From positions 124,001 to 188,000 of the forward strand of contig RCNN01000001.1 of NCBI GenBank assembly GCA_003667245.1: a stretch of DNA of 64,000 nt, written 5' to 3'. Positions 1-11,066 of the stretch are shown here, in pieces. The notes beneath the pieces are model-generated. The model saw only the letters and a program-made list of their open reading frames with translations. It was not told where the DNA came from and searched no databases. Positions within the stretch are counted from its first letter, which is position 1; every line of letters begins with the position of its first letter. A program made the translations under genes and the position numbers. This stretch comes from Heterostelium multicystogenum. Taxonomy: Eukaryota > Evosea > Eumycetozoa > Acytosteliales > Acytosteliaceae.

Positions 1-532
1 TCGGTGCTCTTACCATAGTCATTTCGGTTCTTTCTCATGGAAGTATCCTTCTTCAGCAGATTCAGCTTCTCGGTGGTATATTCGCCCAACGGTGAGCTGT
101 GTGTTTCATTCACTGACAGATCTACTGCCTTTGCAAAGTGGTTCTTTCTTAAAGTTTGATTCTCCAATGAGTATGTCGGTGTCAAGCTATCACCATTCTC
201 TACATCTTCATCTCCAAACTAAGTAAAGTACTGGTAGTCTTTTTCTTTGCTGCTGCTGCATTCTTTTTCAAAGTAGTAACACGTTGTTTCAAGGCACCAG
301 CATTGACTGTTTGAGATTTATCATGATCTTCATTGATATTAATACTCTTTGTACTACTTGTTATAGGCTCAATGTTCATTTGAACAGAGTCTGTATCTCT
401 CTCTTGCTGCTGCTGCTGTTGTTGTTGGGTTTGTTCATTATTCAGTTGTTCTTTTGATGGTTCATTTTCTTCATCGTCTTCATCTCTAACTTTTCTCCTT
501 ATTTGTTTCTTATTTCTACTGGAATTGAACAT
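1..532 (-). CDS. Partial gene, possible PAXBP1/GCFC-like protein (N-terminal part)
   Basis: The start codon is at 532 and the gene runs off the left edge. The first 110 residues are charged (RRKVRDEDDEEN) with a Gln run near residues 37-44, followed by a Lys/Ala-rich stretch. Near 215 the frame breaks, and the next frame stays open to base 1 (GDEDVENGD, then a hydrophilic region with TTEKLNLLKK). A single missing T would join STLLS to FGDEDVENG. A basic/acidic N-terminus followed by a LLSF-acidic motif is seen in the GCFC/PAXBP1 splicing-related family (LLSF then a D/E run). The diagnostic C-terminal GCFC domain would lie outside the window, so the name is tentative. It could also be any other nuclear low-complexity protein. 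Confidence 0.4.
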
Positions 533-540
533 TCTGAACA

Positions 541-799
541 GATATGATTTAAACTTTAAACTAAACCTAACCTATTAGTGTTTAGTGTACAACTTTTAAT
601 TAGATTTTATTTTGGACTGTTGAAATTCAATGAATATGAAAATCCAATTGATTGTCACTTTTTTAAATTTTTTATCTGTATTTTGAAAATATTTCAATAT
701 CACAATTTTTAATTCCTACTATAACAGTCGTGGATAAAATCCTAAGGTAAAATTATGAGGGTAGATTTATCAATCATTTATTCAAAAATTTTTTCTTAA
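541..799. other. AT-rich intergenic stretch
   Basis: Upstream region of the left-edge gene. I see no ORF, RNA gene or repeat beyond A/T runs. Confidence 0.5.
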
Positions 800-1090
800 G
801 ATAGGTGATTCTCTGATTTTGTTGATTAATATTAATCAACCTCTTGATACTACGATTTCTCCTCTGTATTCGATAATCCATGGCTAACAATCTTGGGCTA
901 ATCCATATTGTTTCATCAATGGAATATGATCATTTAAAGTCTTATACATCACTCAAAACTCTTATTTTTATTGATTTGTGATCTATCAACATTAGGTTAT
1001 AATCACAATATTGTCTACCTACTCTTGGATGATTTTTTGGAAAAAATCAAGATACTTTATAGATCAATGAGAAATCTGTAAATAAAAACA
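800..1090 (-). pseudogene. Decayed remnant of an F-box-like gene related to 58538-60186
   Basis: The block at 805-980 aligns by eye with 58560-58760, the 3' coding part of the F-box-like gene. Shared stretches include GGTGATTCT, TTGTT, CTTCTTGATACT-like sequence and TATCAATGGAATAT. A second match at 1056-1085 (ATAGATCAATGAGAAATCTG) corresponds to 59906-59925 in exon 1 of the same gene. Everything between is missing and no frame is open, so this is a truncated, internally deleted paralogue. SINE copy A begins just after it. Confidence 0.6.
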
Positions 1091-1107
1091 TTCAGAGGGA
1101 AGTTAAT

Positions 1108-1513
1108 TTTTTTTTTTTTTTTTTTTTTTTTGTTATAACCATACAGTTGTTTATTTAAAGTAGGGTTTAGAAGCCTACAGATTTCTTTTTACAACCACAG
1201 GCCGGTTGTGATGACCATCATTTTATAGAGGCATGACTGCCTATTATTATTTGGAGCAAGGTGTTTCAACAGTGGACTGTTAAGTATTTCGAAGCGACAG
1301 AAGATTTTAAGAGTACACCAATGGTTTACGTAGTTGAGGGCTTCGCTTGTCAATTTACATATTCTTCATGGCGGGATGGTATCATACAGACTTGAAAGTA
1401 CATGGGTTCACTTGAAGTGTATGGGGAAAAACTGGAAAACCCGGGATTCGAACCCACGACCCAAGGCGTCACAAGCAGACTACCATACCACATCAGCTAT
1501 TCTGCCTTGGGCT
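1108..1513 (-). mobile_element. tRNA-derived SINE, copy A (full length, with target-site duplication)
   Basis: Read on the minus strand, the element starts with a tRNA-like head at 1513-1436. It contains a perfect B box (GGTTCGAATCC), an A-box-like TAGCTGATGTGG and an anticodon-arm-like CTGCTTGTGACGC. An unrelated body of about 300 bp follows, ending in a run of about 25 A (T on the plus strand from 1108). The 9-bp sequence GAAGTTAAT flanks it at 1099-1107 and 1514-1522, the hallmark of target-primed reverse transcription. It is over 90% identical by eye to copies at 21267-21534 and 51686-52090. It lies about 108 bp downstream of tRNA-Phe, in the same orientation. The head has T4/T5 runs that could stop Pol III if short T-runs terminate in this species. 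Confidence 0.85.
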
Positions 1514-1584
1514 GAAGTTAATCGATTAACTTTGAGGGTAAAAGAGGAACTATTTCATCAAGTGTAAGATTTTTAGCACAATTT

Positions 1585-1592
1585 TGCGCGCA
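1585..1592 (-). promoter_or_regulatory. tRNA-downstream GC motif (TGCGCGCA) of tRNA-Phe copy 1
   Basis: Palindromic GC-rich octamer about 28 nt past the 3' end of tRNA-Phe, in AT-rich surroundings. It is a variant of the CGCATGCG motif found at the same place after other tRNA genes here. Function unknown. Confidence 0.5.
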
Positions 1593-1620
1593 TTAAGGGG
1601 CTAATTCCAACAAAAGAGAT

Positions 1621-1692
1621 GCATCTGTCGGGATCGAACCAACGACCTTAAGATCTTCAGTCTTACGCTACTACCAGCTGAGCTAAGACGGC
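1621..1692 (-). tRNA. tRNA-Phe (GAA), copy 1, one base short in the acceptor stem
   Basis: Minus-strand cloverleaf with anticodon stem TAAGA/TCTTA, loop CTGAAGA (anticodon GAA), a D arm with A box TAGCTCAGCTGG and a T arm with GGTTCGATCCC. It is identical to the copy at 37725-37797 except that the 3' acceptor strand lacks one G (AGATGC against AGATGGC), which breaks acceptor pairing. It is either a sequencing deletion or a recent pseudogene. Mobile elements lie on both sides. Confidence 0.85.
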
Positions 1693-1746
1693 TTATGAAA
1701 ATTTGTTTTGCTAAATAACATTTATAATATTAATGCAATTTTAAAA

Positions 1747-2717
1747 TAATTTGAGAATAAGCCCAGAGTCAAACTCAAGGAGGTCTACTACATAATGATG
1801 GACAATCAAACAAAAAAGAATGGAATATGTTCAAAACCAACTCCCTGCCAAATCGAAATCCAATCGAAGGGAATCAACATCTTAGCCAATATCAGTAAAC
1901 TTTCAAAAATCAAACCGATCAAAGGAAGAGACCTCATCTGGCGCTATTTTTTTCAAGATCCTGCCCCTAGTCAAAGGTACCAATGTGACCTGCATTCATT
2001 GTAATGCACCTGAAACCTCAGAGCATATCTTCTTCAACTGTATGTCCATTCAGTGCTAGTCCCTCACTTTGAAGAAGCAGCCAAACAAATTGACGTCAAG
2101 TTCAACAGATGGGAAATCCGGAGACTCAACATCTCCAAAGAAAGCGAACTTTCACCAACCTATACGCCTTACTTATGGAATATGCCTGGAACCACAGAAA
2201 CAAGAAGATACAAAACTAAACACCTAGCTTCATACACAAAGACATCATACTCCATAGGCTCAAACATGTCGTGAAATCCGTATATTACACCTCTTTAGAA
2301 AGAATCTTATGGTGGACAAACAAAAGGAACAAAGCAACAAAGGATGGTCTTATCATCCTGTGCGATCTTAAGATCACCGAAATCACCAACCATTACAACA
2401 AACATTGGAACAACAACAAACTAATTACATTACAACTACCCAATTCAAATCAACATCTAAATCAAGTTTAAGCTAACAGTCAACAACCTGACCAAACAAA
2501 CAAACTGTTATCACTCATTCCAGAGATCCAAACTGAAAGGCAACAATCAACTGGAAAGATGATGATCCAAACTATTCAGAACCGACCACTCAACTGACTA
2601 TTATAAGATTGATATACTTACCAATTAATAATAGATTCAATAAACTAGCTTTTGAATTTGAGATGGTTATAGATGATAACCATCCTATTCACTTGTCTCA
2701 AAAAAAAAAAAGTTATA
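1747..2717 (+). mobile_element. TRE-like non-LTR retrotransposon fragment (3' part of ORF2)
   Basis: Frames broken by shifts encode the C-terminal part of a LINE ORF2. The stretch around 1915-1960 reads GRDLIWRYFF, followed at 1982-2060 by a zinc-knuckle (C-x2-C-x8-H-x4-C) ending EHIFFNC. That is the zf-RVT module found after the reverse transcriptase in L1-type elements. The element ends in a short poly(A) at 2700-2711. CAATTTTAAAA occurs at 1736-1746 and 2718-2728 and may be a target-site duplication. The 5' end is truncated and starts 54 bp upstream of tRNA-Phe, matching the roughly 50-bp upstream placement known for Dictyostelium TRE5 elements. Confidence 0.7.
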
Positions 2718-3025
2718 CAATTTTAAAAAAATGGGTTCTTGTTTAGAGAAATAAGGAGTCTCATGTATAAGATGTAAGAAGGGTCATGAAAAATATATAT
2801 ATACCTTATTGTCTCAACAGGTAACAACTAATAACATTTCATAAGAGGAATGGAGGTCTAAGGACTTAAAATCAAAAATATATATTCCTTTTTTATGATT
2901 AAAACAAGGTATTTTATTTTAGTGTTACTTATAACAATTGGGATGTAGAAGGAAGTATGTATTTTTGGAATAACAAAACAAACTATGAGCTATTGTTTCA
3001 TTTCCTGCCAATTTAGAAGAAAGGA

Positions 3026-3300
3026 TTATTTACAAATCATATCAGCATGTACAAAGATTGGAATACCAAGAATGTTTCCAATAACAAGAACATGGACATC
3101 TGGATTATGTGCGGCAACAGCATTCAATGATTGGTTTGAGCTTACACCACTAACAGCACCGATTTGATTCTTAGTGATTGAGTTGTTTTGGACTGATCCA
3201 AGCTTAGTAATTGATGCTAAAGCGAACAAAATATTAAATAGATAAATTTTTAATTGAATAAAAGTGTCTTGTAAAATAAAATCTTACAGATTAAAGTCAT
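3026..3300 (-). CDS. Small two-exon dictyostelid protein (inverted paralogue of 4198-4454)
   Basis: Exon 1 (3288-3300) encodes MTLI plus one base. The intron is 3217-3287 (GTAAG...TTTAG) and exon 2 ends at 3026. The product is about 67 residues: MTLISSITKLGSVQNNS, a polar middle and a hydrophobic C-terminus (VLVIGNILGIPIF). It is nearly identical to the protein at 4198-4454 apart from the last residues, where a one-base deletion changes the end to ADMICK. The tiny first exon and the MT-L-I-S-S-I start recall the Dictyostelium HssA/2C/7E type of small multigene families, but I am not sure of membership. No function can be given. Confidence 0.7.
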
Positions 3301-4197
3301 TTTTAGGTTCTTAATTAATTTAGATATGTTAGAGTTTAATAATTGATTTGATGATTTACAAGTGTAAGAATCATCATTATTTATACTTGAAATTAATTTA
3401 ATAAATCAAAGTGATTTAATTATTAATTAATGAAATAAATCTAATAGAACCTTTAATTTTATTGTGAACTAATCTATAAAACGATACTTTGAATTATAGC
3501 CATTCTTCAATAAAGAGATATATTATTCAACCTTTTTGTTGAATAAGTTTCCTCTTTGTAAATAATAATATAAGTTTGTTTTATATCAATTAACTTAATT
3601 TTTAATCTATGAATTGATTTAAGTTTTAAAAAAATAGATTAAATAAGATTAAAGAATACATTTGATGATGTCACTTACTTTCTTCAAAGGATAGATATAT
3701 ATCATTCTTATTATAGAGTGTTAGTTATAACACAAGTATATCCTTTTTAATACAATCATTTTTATAATTTGATTGATTTTGATTAATGAATCACAACCCA
3801 ATCTCGTTGAAGTGAGAAGGTAAAAACATATATATTAGTTTTTTAATTTGAATATTTAGAAGTAAGAGTGTGTGAATGTTCAGTTGTTTTAAAAAATTCC
3901 TGGTGTGTTAGATCTATGTAAAATCAATCAATCATTAGTGACAAGATAGTTTAACAAAGTTAATAGTTTGAAAATTATATCTTAAGTTCTGATTCGAAAG
4001 TATAAAGGCAATATTGGAAATACTTTAAATCAATTTTATATGAAAATGAATGTTCAATATTTAAAAGATATTGGAATTTATACATTCCAAACTTCTTTCC
4101 TTTTTACTATAAATAGTGAAGCTATTTCTTCATTTGATTATCAAATCAATCAATCAATCAATTAATATTTACATTACAACAAAAAACTTATAAAACA
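3301..4197. promoter_or_regulatory. Shared divergent promoter region of the small-gene pair
   Basis: About 900 bp of AT-rich DNA separate the two start codons. Each gene has a TATAAATA box about 80 bp before its ATG, at 3379-3386 (minus) and 4108-4115 (plus). CAATCAATCAAT-type repeats lie at 4140-4165. No other gene is seen. Confidence 0.55.
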
Positions 4198-4454
4198 ATG
4201 ACTTTAATTTGTAGGTTTGTTATATATTAATAAAAAATAATAGTTTTAGTACTAATTTCTCTTTAGCATCAATTACCAAGCTTGGATCAGTCCAAAACAA
4301 TTCAATCACTAAGAATCAAATCGGTGCTGTTAGTGGTGTCAGCTCAAACCAATCATTGAATGCTGTTGCCGCACATAATCCAGATGTCCATGTTCTTGTT
4401 ATTGGAAACATTCTTGGTATTCCAATCTTTGTACATGCTGATGTTGATTTGTAA
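4198..4454 (+). CDS. Small two-exon dictyostelid protein (inverted paralogue of 3026-3300)
   Basis: Exon 1 is 4198-4210, the intron 4211-4266 (GTAGG...TTTAG) and exon 2 4267-4454, giving 66 residues. The start is MTLISSITKLGS. A polar stretch follows, then a hydrophobic segment IGNILGIPIFVHADVDL to the stop. Intron phase and position match its divergent partner exactly, so the pair arose by inverted duplication. Family resemblance to other short dictyostelid multigene proteins rests only on the N-terminus and gene layout. Confidence 0.75.
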
Positions 4455-4600
4455 ATAATCAATACTGATAGTTGTATTACTACATAATGCAAATGAATTT
4501 GCTAAGTAATAATAATAATAATAAAATACAATTATTTTATTTTGTTAATATTAAATTGCGTTGTTGTTGATTGTTTGATGGATTGATTGGTTAGGTTAAT

Positions 4601-5649
4601 TTACAAATTTGCACGATTGTGTGGAGTCTTCAACCATTCAAAGCTTGGACCCTTTGGGACAATCTTTGGGGATGGTGCACTTGGTGATAGGTAATAGATC
4701 TTCTTGATATGGTCGAAATCTACAGTCTTTTGGGAAACTTGGATTTTGATAGAGATCTTTCAAGTAGTTTGATATTACTGGATAATCGTGGATTGACTTG
4801 AAATTCAATTTGTATGCACCATAGTATGCTGGTTCGAATCTAATCAATGTTACAAACAATTTAATGTCCAACTCTGTCAATTGTGAACCTGCAACATATC
4901 TTGACTTTTTCAAATGCTCTTCAAGAGCATCGAGTCCAGCAAAGAACTTATCGGATTTTGTTTCATCTACAGTGGCGCAAAACATATTAGCAAAAATAAC
5001 CAATGCAATCCTCTCAACTAAACCGGTTCGAATACATACACTCTTCTTGGGTGGTTGCATATCCTGGACCATACACACCAATAATAATTGCTGGATTGAA
5101 AAATTCCAAATAACTCATCAATCTTTGGTCTTAAGGACTCTGGATAAAGGTCGACCTCTGGATGCTTGGCGAGGTTATTAAGCTGGCTATTGAATATTCT
5201 CAAAAATCTAAATTATCATATTAAACATAAACCATGATAAGTATTGTGCAATATCATGATATTTTATCAAGTAAAGATTAAAACATACTTCAGCAGATTC
5301 GTTATTTACAATGGGTGCTAGTTTGGGTATCCCATAGGATGGGAACAGTGTACTTTCCGACGTAAGAAGGATCGTTCTTCAAATAAATTTCACGCGCACC
5401 TTCGAAGCCATTGACTTTGTCGACGGTTGATCCAGGGGTTTTGTGCTCAGCATTAGAAAAGATCCAACCATTGGGACCCATTCCTGGCTCGGTGTAAGAT
5501 ATATCAATAGCATCCTCCAACCCCTTGAGGTACAAAGCGATGTGAGTACGGTGAGCAAAAGGGCAACCTCTATTAAGGTACAGATGGTATCTATTAGCCT
5601 CAGGCTTATATTTTCCATCTGCTTGAATTTGATTTGTAAGTGAAGTCAT
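4601..5649 (-). CDS. Glutathione S-transferase, Xi/Ecm4 class (glutathionyl-hydroquinone reductase)
   Basis: The start at 5649 gives MTSLTNQIQ. Near residue 27 is NRGCPFAHRTHIAL, the catalytic Cys motif (CPxxHR) of glutathionyl-hydroquinone reductases, which reduce glutathionyl-quinones in the cytosol. The C-terminal helical domain has LDALEEHLKKSRYVAGSQLT, then LTELDIKLFVTLIRFEP and DYPVISNYLKDLYQNPSF, typical of the family. The intron is 5208-5288. One-base shifts occur before the intron (5310-5320, CCC run), just after it (T5 run at 5202-5206), near 5095-5110 and 5040, and near 4650. With these allowed, the protein ends EWLKTPHNRANL at 4601. About 320 residues, a normal length. The shifts look like sequence errors, but a pseudogene is possible. 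Confidence 0.85.
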
Positions 5650-6480
5650 GATGCTTGTTGCTTGTCGCTTGCTTTATATGTATGTATGTATTAAAGATTA
5701 AATCTTAGATATATATATATTTCAATTGTGAAATGAATAGTAAGTAGTAAAAAAGTAATATAATAAATTTGAGTTGATTTGATATGAATTTAAACTTTTT
5801 GATCAAACCTTCAAATGAAATGATGAAAATATCCAAAAAGAGTAAAGAATTCTCCTTCCAGAATGATTTGATTTTTCAAAAAATATATTTGAAAGTGTGT
5901 TTATTCAGATTGTGTGGGTTCTTTAGTGTGTTACTAAATATATTATAATTTCTAATTTGGACTAATTAATTAAAGTTTGTTGAGGTTCTTGAATTATCTA
6001 TTTTATATATTCCTTTTAAAAGGAACATGGGAGAAGAATCTATCATAATAATATATTTAGGAATATAATTGAGTGGTGGTAGTGGTGACGTTATTTATCA
6101 TCACAATTCCATTCTTTTCTTTTACTAAATGATTCGAATCATCTCGATTCCTATTTTATTGACTAATCCAAAATAATATATTTATTATATTAGTAGTAGA
6201 ACTCTGTTGTTGTTATTCTTGTTGTTCATAATTCTTAATTTAATTTAATTCATTCTTTCATTGATTGGACGGACATTGATGTTGTTTTCAATCAGTAATA
6301 TCTTATTATGTATCTATCAAATGAATTAACTGTTAAACTAATTTAAGTGGAAATTGGTTGGTTGTCTTTTTATTTACGTTGATTTGCTGGTTGTGGTTGT
6401 TGATGGCTGTGCTGTATTGATTGTTGGTTTATCTTGGGGGAGATGAGGATGTTTTGTTTAATGAAGCTTTTACATCGTAG
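5650..6480. other. Intergenic region, AT-rich
   Basis: Lies between the start of the GST gene and the 3' end of U2AF1. It holds TATA-rich and A/T runs near 5700 and 6000-6250. I see no credible gene. Confidence 0.5.
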
Positions 6481-8574
6481 TCATCGGAACGTCTTTCTTC
6501 TGAAGACGCCCATTGAATGGTTTGTGATTCTGTGGTTAAAAATTGGTTCTGTAGTTGCTGAGGTTGATGATGATGAATCAAGCTTGACTTTCTTTTCGAC
6601 AGGCTCTGAAGTACCGTTGTTCTCAGTTATTGAGCTTGAGTTGACAGTGTCTTTGTTGCTGCTACTGCTGATGATGCTGTCTTTTGATGATGGATCTGTA
6701 TTTAGGACTGGGACAGATGCTTGGACATTTTTATCCTGATCATCGTAGGGGGGTGGTGGACCACGAGGTGAGCGAGATCTTGATCTCGATCTCTTGTATC
6801 CACTTTCGCGGTGCTCTGAAGCAAAGCGATCGCGTGAGTAGTAGTCGTCACGATCGCGATAATCACGTCTGTCACGCGAGTCTCTGTAGTCATCACGGTA
6901 GTCACGTCTGTCTCTATCTCTGTAGTCTCTGTAGTAGTCACGTCTGTCGTCACGGTAACCACGTCTGTCGCGATAATGACGTCTTTCACGTTCTCTGTAA
7001 TCTCTTCTGAATGGAGGTGGACTAGGACTACGACTAGTTCGCTCACCAAAAAGTCTGACAGACAGCTCCCTCGATGGATTGTGGAGATGCATAAAATTAC
7101 AGAATCCACCTCTGTCGCATGTTCCAAGATCGAATTGTCTGCATCTAGATTCATTGAAATCGGTTACTGGTGAAAATTCTGCTACGATGGGACGACCGTC
7201 GTAAAATCTTCCTTTGAGTCCCTCGATGGCAGCTGCAGCGGCTTCTTCAGTCGAATATTTTACATAGAGATTACCAATGAGATGGTCACCAAGATTGGCG
7301 CAAAACATGCAGCAACTCTATTTTTCCATACTTAGACAAACCTCCATGAATATCCTCGTAGAACTCGTCGAAATGCTTTTGAATTCTCCTCCTCCGATGC
7401 AGGTATAGGTGGCTGTCCTGCCGGTCTCTTTAAATAGGGTGACTGATATATATTTGGTAAGATTATAGTTTGACTGATAATTGGTTTATTATGTAATCTT
7501 GAACATCTATCTCCATGTCTAAATGATTTAAATTTATGAAATTAGTCCCAACAACAAGATTTGGTCACCTTCAACCGAAATAATATATACATACCTGCAA
7601 GCACCTATCTTTAAGTAAAAAGGACAATTTTGTCTGAATTAATTTTCGATTCGAAAGGGCATGGGAAAATGATAAATTAAGTAAGTAGTATGCATAGATA
7701 ATAATAATAAGAATGAAGATTTAGGTTAAGTTTTTTTTTTCAAAAAAAAAAAAAAGAAAAAAGAAATTGTTAGCATTTATTCTTTGTATGTTTTAGATTA
7801 TACTGCACACATCAACAAGTATAATTAAGTGTTGGTTAGATTTAATCTGTTGATTGTCACTAAACTACTTTTAATTATAACTATAACTATAACTATACTA
7901 TAATATAGAGAGAGAGAAGGAAAGAGGAGGAGAAAAGTACACAAGAACAAATACAATCCCTGTTGCTGTGCTAAAGCTAAATAATAGTTTGAAAAGAGAG
8001 ATGATAGAAGAAAGTTTGCCTGTTTTTGTTGTATCGCGACACTCATACAATTAAAAGTTGTGCTAGATTTAACATTGTTGAAGTTGTTATCGATGTTGTT
8101 GTTTTTGTTTACATGAGAAGCACTAACTAAACTAAATAACTAAACTAAATCACACTAAATAGGAACTAAAAGAATTAATATACAATATGTATAATTGATT
8201 GTTGTGTAACAGTTTAATTACATCGTCGTCGTCGTCGTCGTCATCCTCGTTGTAGTAGCGTCATTCGCTGCATTAATAAACATGAGTAGGGTAGTGGTTA
8301 AAAGTACTAATACTATAGGTGTGAGATATAGAGGTAGTAGAATACATGTATACTAAAGCTATAGCTAAGAGAAGAAGAAGAAAAGAGAGGGAATGATGAG
8401 ATATAATCGCGTTATTTCAAATGTTTAATTGATAAAGATTGATAATAATAATAATAAATGAATAATAATACTTCAAATTGATGATAGGCAAGTAAATTGA
8501 AGTTGTTATAAATCGTTTTTGAAAACCTACTGATCCTTTTCTGTACCAAACATGGCAGCTCTTCTCTCTGCCAT
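6481..8574 (-). CDS. u2af1: U2 snRNP auxiliary factor small subunit (U2AF35)
   Basis: Exon 1 (8531-8574) encodes MAERRAAMFGTEKDQ. Exon 2 (7595-7633) encodes QNCPFYLKIGACR, the first CCCH zinc finger. Exon 3 (6481-7518) completes it (HGDRCSRLHNKP) and carries the UHM/RRM (GLSKYGKIE, NLGDHLIGNLYVKY, GLKGRFYDGRPIVAEF), the second zinc finger (CRQFDLGTCDRGGFCNFMH) and a long RS/RD-rich tail with SRSRSRSPRG. The protein recognises the AG of 3' splice sites in the nucleus. Exon 3 has two one-base shifts (near 7400 and in a T4 run near 7307). Intron 1 is about 897 bp, roughly ten times the usual size here; intron 2 (7519-7594) is ordinary. The first exon was found from its match to the conserved U2AF1 N-terminus. 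Confidence 0.9.
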
Positions 8575-8643
8575 TTTCTAATCTCTTAACTCTTTTGTAA
8601 ACGAAAAATAATAACAAACTAACTATCTAATAATCTGAATAAC

Positions 8644-8686
<43 letters not shown>

Positions 8687-9703
8687 TAATAATAATATAA
8701 TATAATAATAATAATAATCTCTTTCTTAAGTCGACTTATATATTTATATATACAAAAATAATAATATTATTGTTTTCAAAAACAAAAAACAACAAAACGG
8801 GTAATGATAATTATTTGCAAAATCTTTGTCTTGAAAACATCAATAGTCGTAGAGCTAGAGGTGCAACCAGTTATTTTGTTATTTTGCTTGTATTGTGGAC
8901 TGACTGACTTGGAAAAATTAATCAAAATTAAATAAATTTTAAAAATATGCTTTTATTTATTTTTTTATTTATTTATTTATTAATTCAAATTCATAAATTT
9001 ATTAAATGAATAAAATCTAGTTTGTTTGCATTTGTTTATTTGATAAACATTCGTCAATATCATAACAACTCCAATAATTAAAGATTTTAATTAATTTAAT
9101 TAAATTGATGCTAACTACTTTATGAGCCTCTTCTTTTTTTAGTTTATTATTATCATTATATTCCATATATCTAAACATTATTTATTGATTGATGTTGATA
9201 TTAAAGATATTGGTTTTGAATATTAGAGGTAACATTAGACTCACACCATTTAATTATATGATTGACATGGTTTAGAAGCTTATATTTTTATTAGAATGAT
9301 AAAAAGTTTTATATCTCTACATACATTTAAACGTAAAAATGATGATGATCGAAAGAATGAATGAAATTATTAATATTAATTATTAATTTGGTTGTGTGTT
9401 GGTGTTTGATGGTGGTGGGTGTTTGTTTACTGATAATCATCGGTTTTCAAAAATATTAATATATCGAAACTCTGACTTTTTATTTTTTATGACTAATAAT
9501 TATTCAAAAAGGGTAGACCAATCAATCAATTAATCATCCAAAATAGTAAATACAGACAGACAACAGACAGACAGACAGCCATCAATCAATCAGAGTGAGC
9601 GAATCTATCAATCAACCAATTCAGTGAACCAAATTAGATTGATTGGATAGGTCTAGACCTTTTATTCAGATTGTATTGATTTGAGCTAACGATACAATAT
9701 ACA
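8575..9703. other. Intergenic region with TAA microsatellite at 8641-8720
   Basis: Divergent upstream region of U2AF1 (minus) and the mitochondrial carrier (plus). A nearly pure (TAA)n repeat lies at 8641-8720. CAATCAAT repeats and ACAGACAG repeats at 9520-9620 precede the carrier gene. No ORF is supported. Confidence 0.5.
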
Positions 9704-10882
9704 ATGTCTTCTGTATCAGGACATAAGGATGATCAACAGAAACACCTAGAACAAAATCATATTCCTACTAAACTTCATACTACATCAACGAACGACAATG
9801 GCACTGATACACCATCACTGATCAACAACAACAATAATAATAATAATAATAATAATGGCAACATAAAAAAGAATGCACAAAAGATAACATGGGACGATTT
9901 GGACCCAAAGAAATACTATTTCTATAATATGCTGTTTGGTGCATCGATTGATGGTTTCATGTATCCACTGGACGTTGTTCGAACTCGTCTGCAGGTGCAG
10001 GGATCATCGATCATCAAGCAGACATTCCCAGTGTACACTGGCACATTCAACGGAATGAAAGAATATATATAAGTACGAGGGACTGCGTGGATTCTACAAG
10101 GGTTTCATACCAAGTGAAGTCGGCTACCTCTCATCAAAGGTCGTCTACTTTGGCGTGTATGAGCAGTCGAAGCAGTATTTGAATCGTTCAGAGTTTGGCG
10201 CGCGCAAGCAGCTACTTGTCTGGTGGAATTGCAAGAGCTCTCCAATCTCGTCATCTGGGTGCCGTTCGACGTTACCACCCAGAAGTGCCAGATTCAGGGA
10301 CATCTCGGTGAGACCAAGAGCGCCTGGACCATATTCCGCGAGACCTACCAGGAGCGTGGAATTCGTGGAATCTACAGAGGATTTGGCGCAACCGTCGTTA
10401 GAAACGTCCCCTACAGCGCAGTCTGGTGGGGAAGCTATGAAAACACCAAAAACTATCTGCATGAAATCGATTTGCGTGGCAAGCTGGGGCTGCCCGCCAG
10501 AAACTCTGATCATCTCGCGGTGGCTGAACAGCTCGACGACTCCTATCTCGTAGAAAACGAAGACCCAATTGTACATATGTTGTCTGGTTTGACAGCAGCC
10601 ATCATTTCAACGACTCTTTCCAACCCACTAGACGTGGCCAAGACTCGACTTCAAACTGGATCAGTTGCACAGTTTGAGCGTGTTGCTGCGTCGAACCAAC
10701 CCAAGACCTTGGCATCGTTCCTGCAGCGATCTCACTTCATCTCGGTCCTCGTCGACACAGTGAAGCGTGAGGGTGTAAGAGCACTGTGGAAGGGCTTAGT
10801 TCCATCGCTCCTAACATCTGCACCCTACTCTATGATTTCGATCATTGTATATGAAGAAGTAAAGAAATTATCATTGAGATGA
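9704..10882 (+). CDS. Mitochondrial carrier, SLC25A44-like (branched-chain amino-acid type)
   Basis: Three mitochondrial-carrier repeats are visible with signatures YPLDVVRTRLQVQG (about residue 90), VPFDVTTQKCQIQG and NPLDVAKTRLQTG. The N-terminus has a long Asn run, then WDDLDPKKYYFYN, matching the WEDLDKRRFY start of SLC25A44. The C-terminus YEEVKKLSLR matches its YESLKKLSLR end. SLC25A44 imports branched-chain amino acids across the inner mitochondrial membrane in mammals; transfer of that substrate here is inference. Two one-base shifts (near 10068 and 10215-10225) split the reading frame into three parts. About 390 residues. No intron is seen. Confidence 0.85.
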
Positions 10883-11066
10883 TATAGTACTATATAATAA
10901 TATAATAATAATAATATTCACAATCTTTCACCAACTATTATAATAAAGCTAATACTTAAACAAATAATAACAAACTAAACTTAGTTGGTTATTATTGATA
11001 ACATTTTTTATTGATGACAAGAGAAATGTACTGTCAACAGTCATGTCGGGATCTTGTCTTTGTTGC

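Noticed and set aside
1334..1567. ORF MRASLVNLHILHGG... and the similar ORFs at 21356-21605 and 51547-51853
   Set aside because: They are frames through the SINE; they recur only because the element is repeated and include the tRNA-like head.
6702..7154. ORF of 150 codons on the minus strand over U2AF1
   Set aside because: It is a shadow frame of the RS/RD repeats; the U2AF1 frame has conserved zinc fingers and RRM.
8641..8720. CRISPR-like or structured array
   Set aside because: It is a plain TAA microsatellite; no spacers. No CRISPR array exists in the window.
10145..10576. Minus and plus ORFs of 132-143 codons over the carrier gene
   Set aside because: They are shadow frames; the carrier signatures PxDxxxT/Q lie in the chosen frames.
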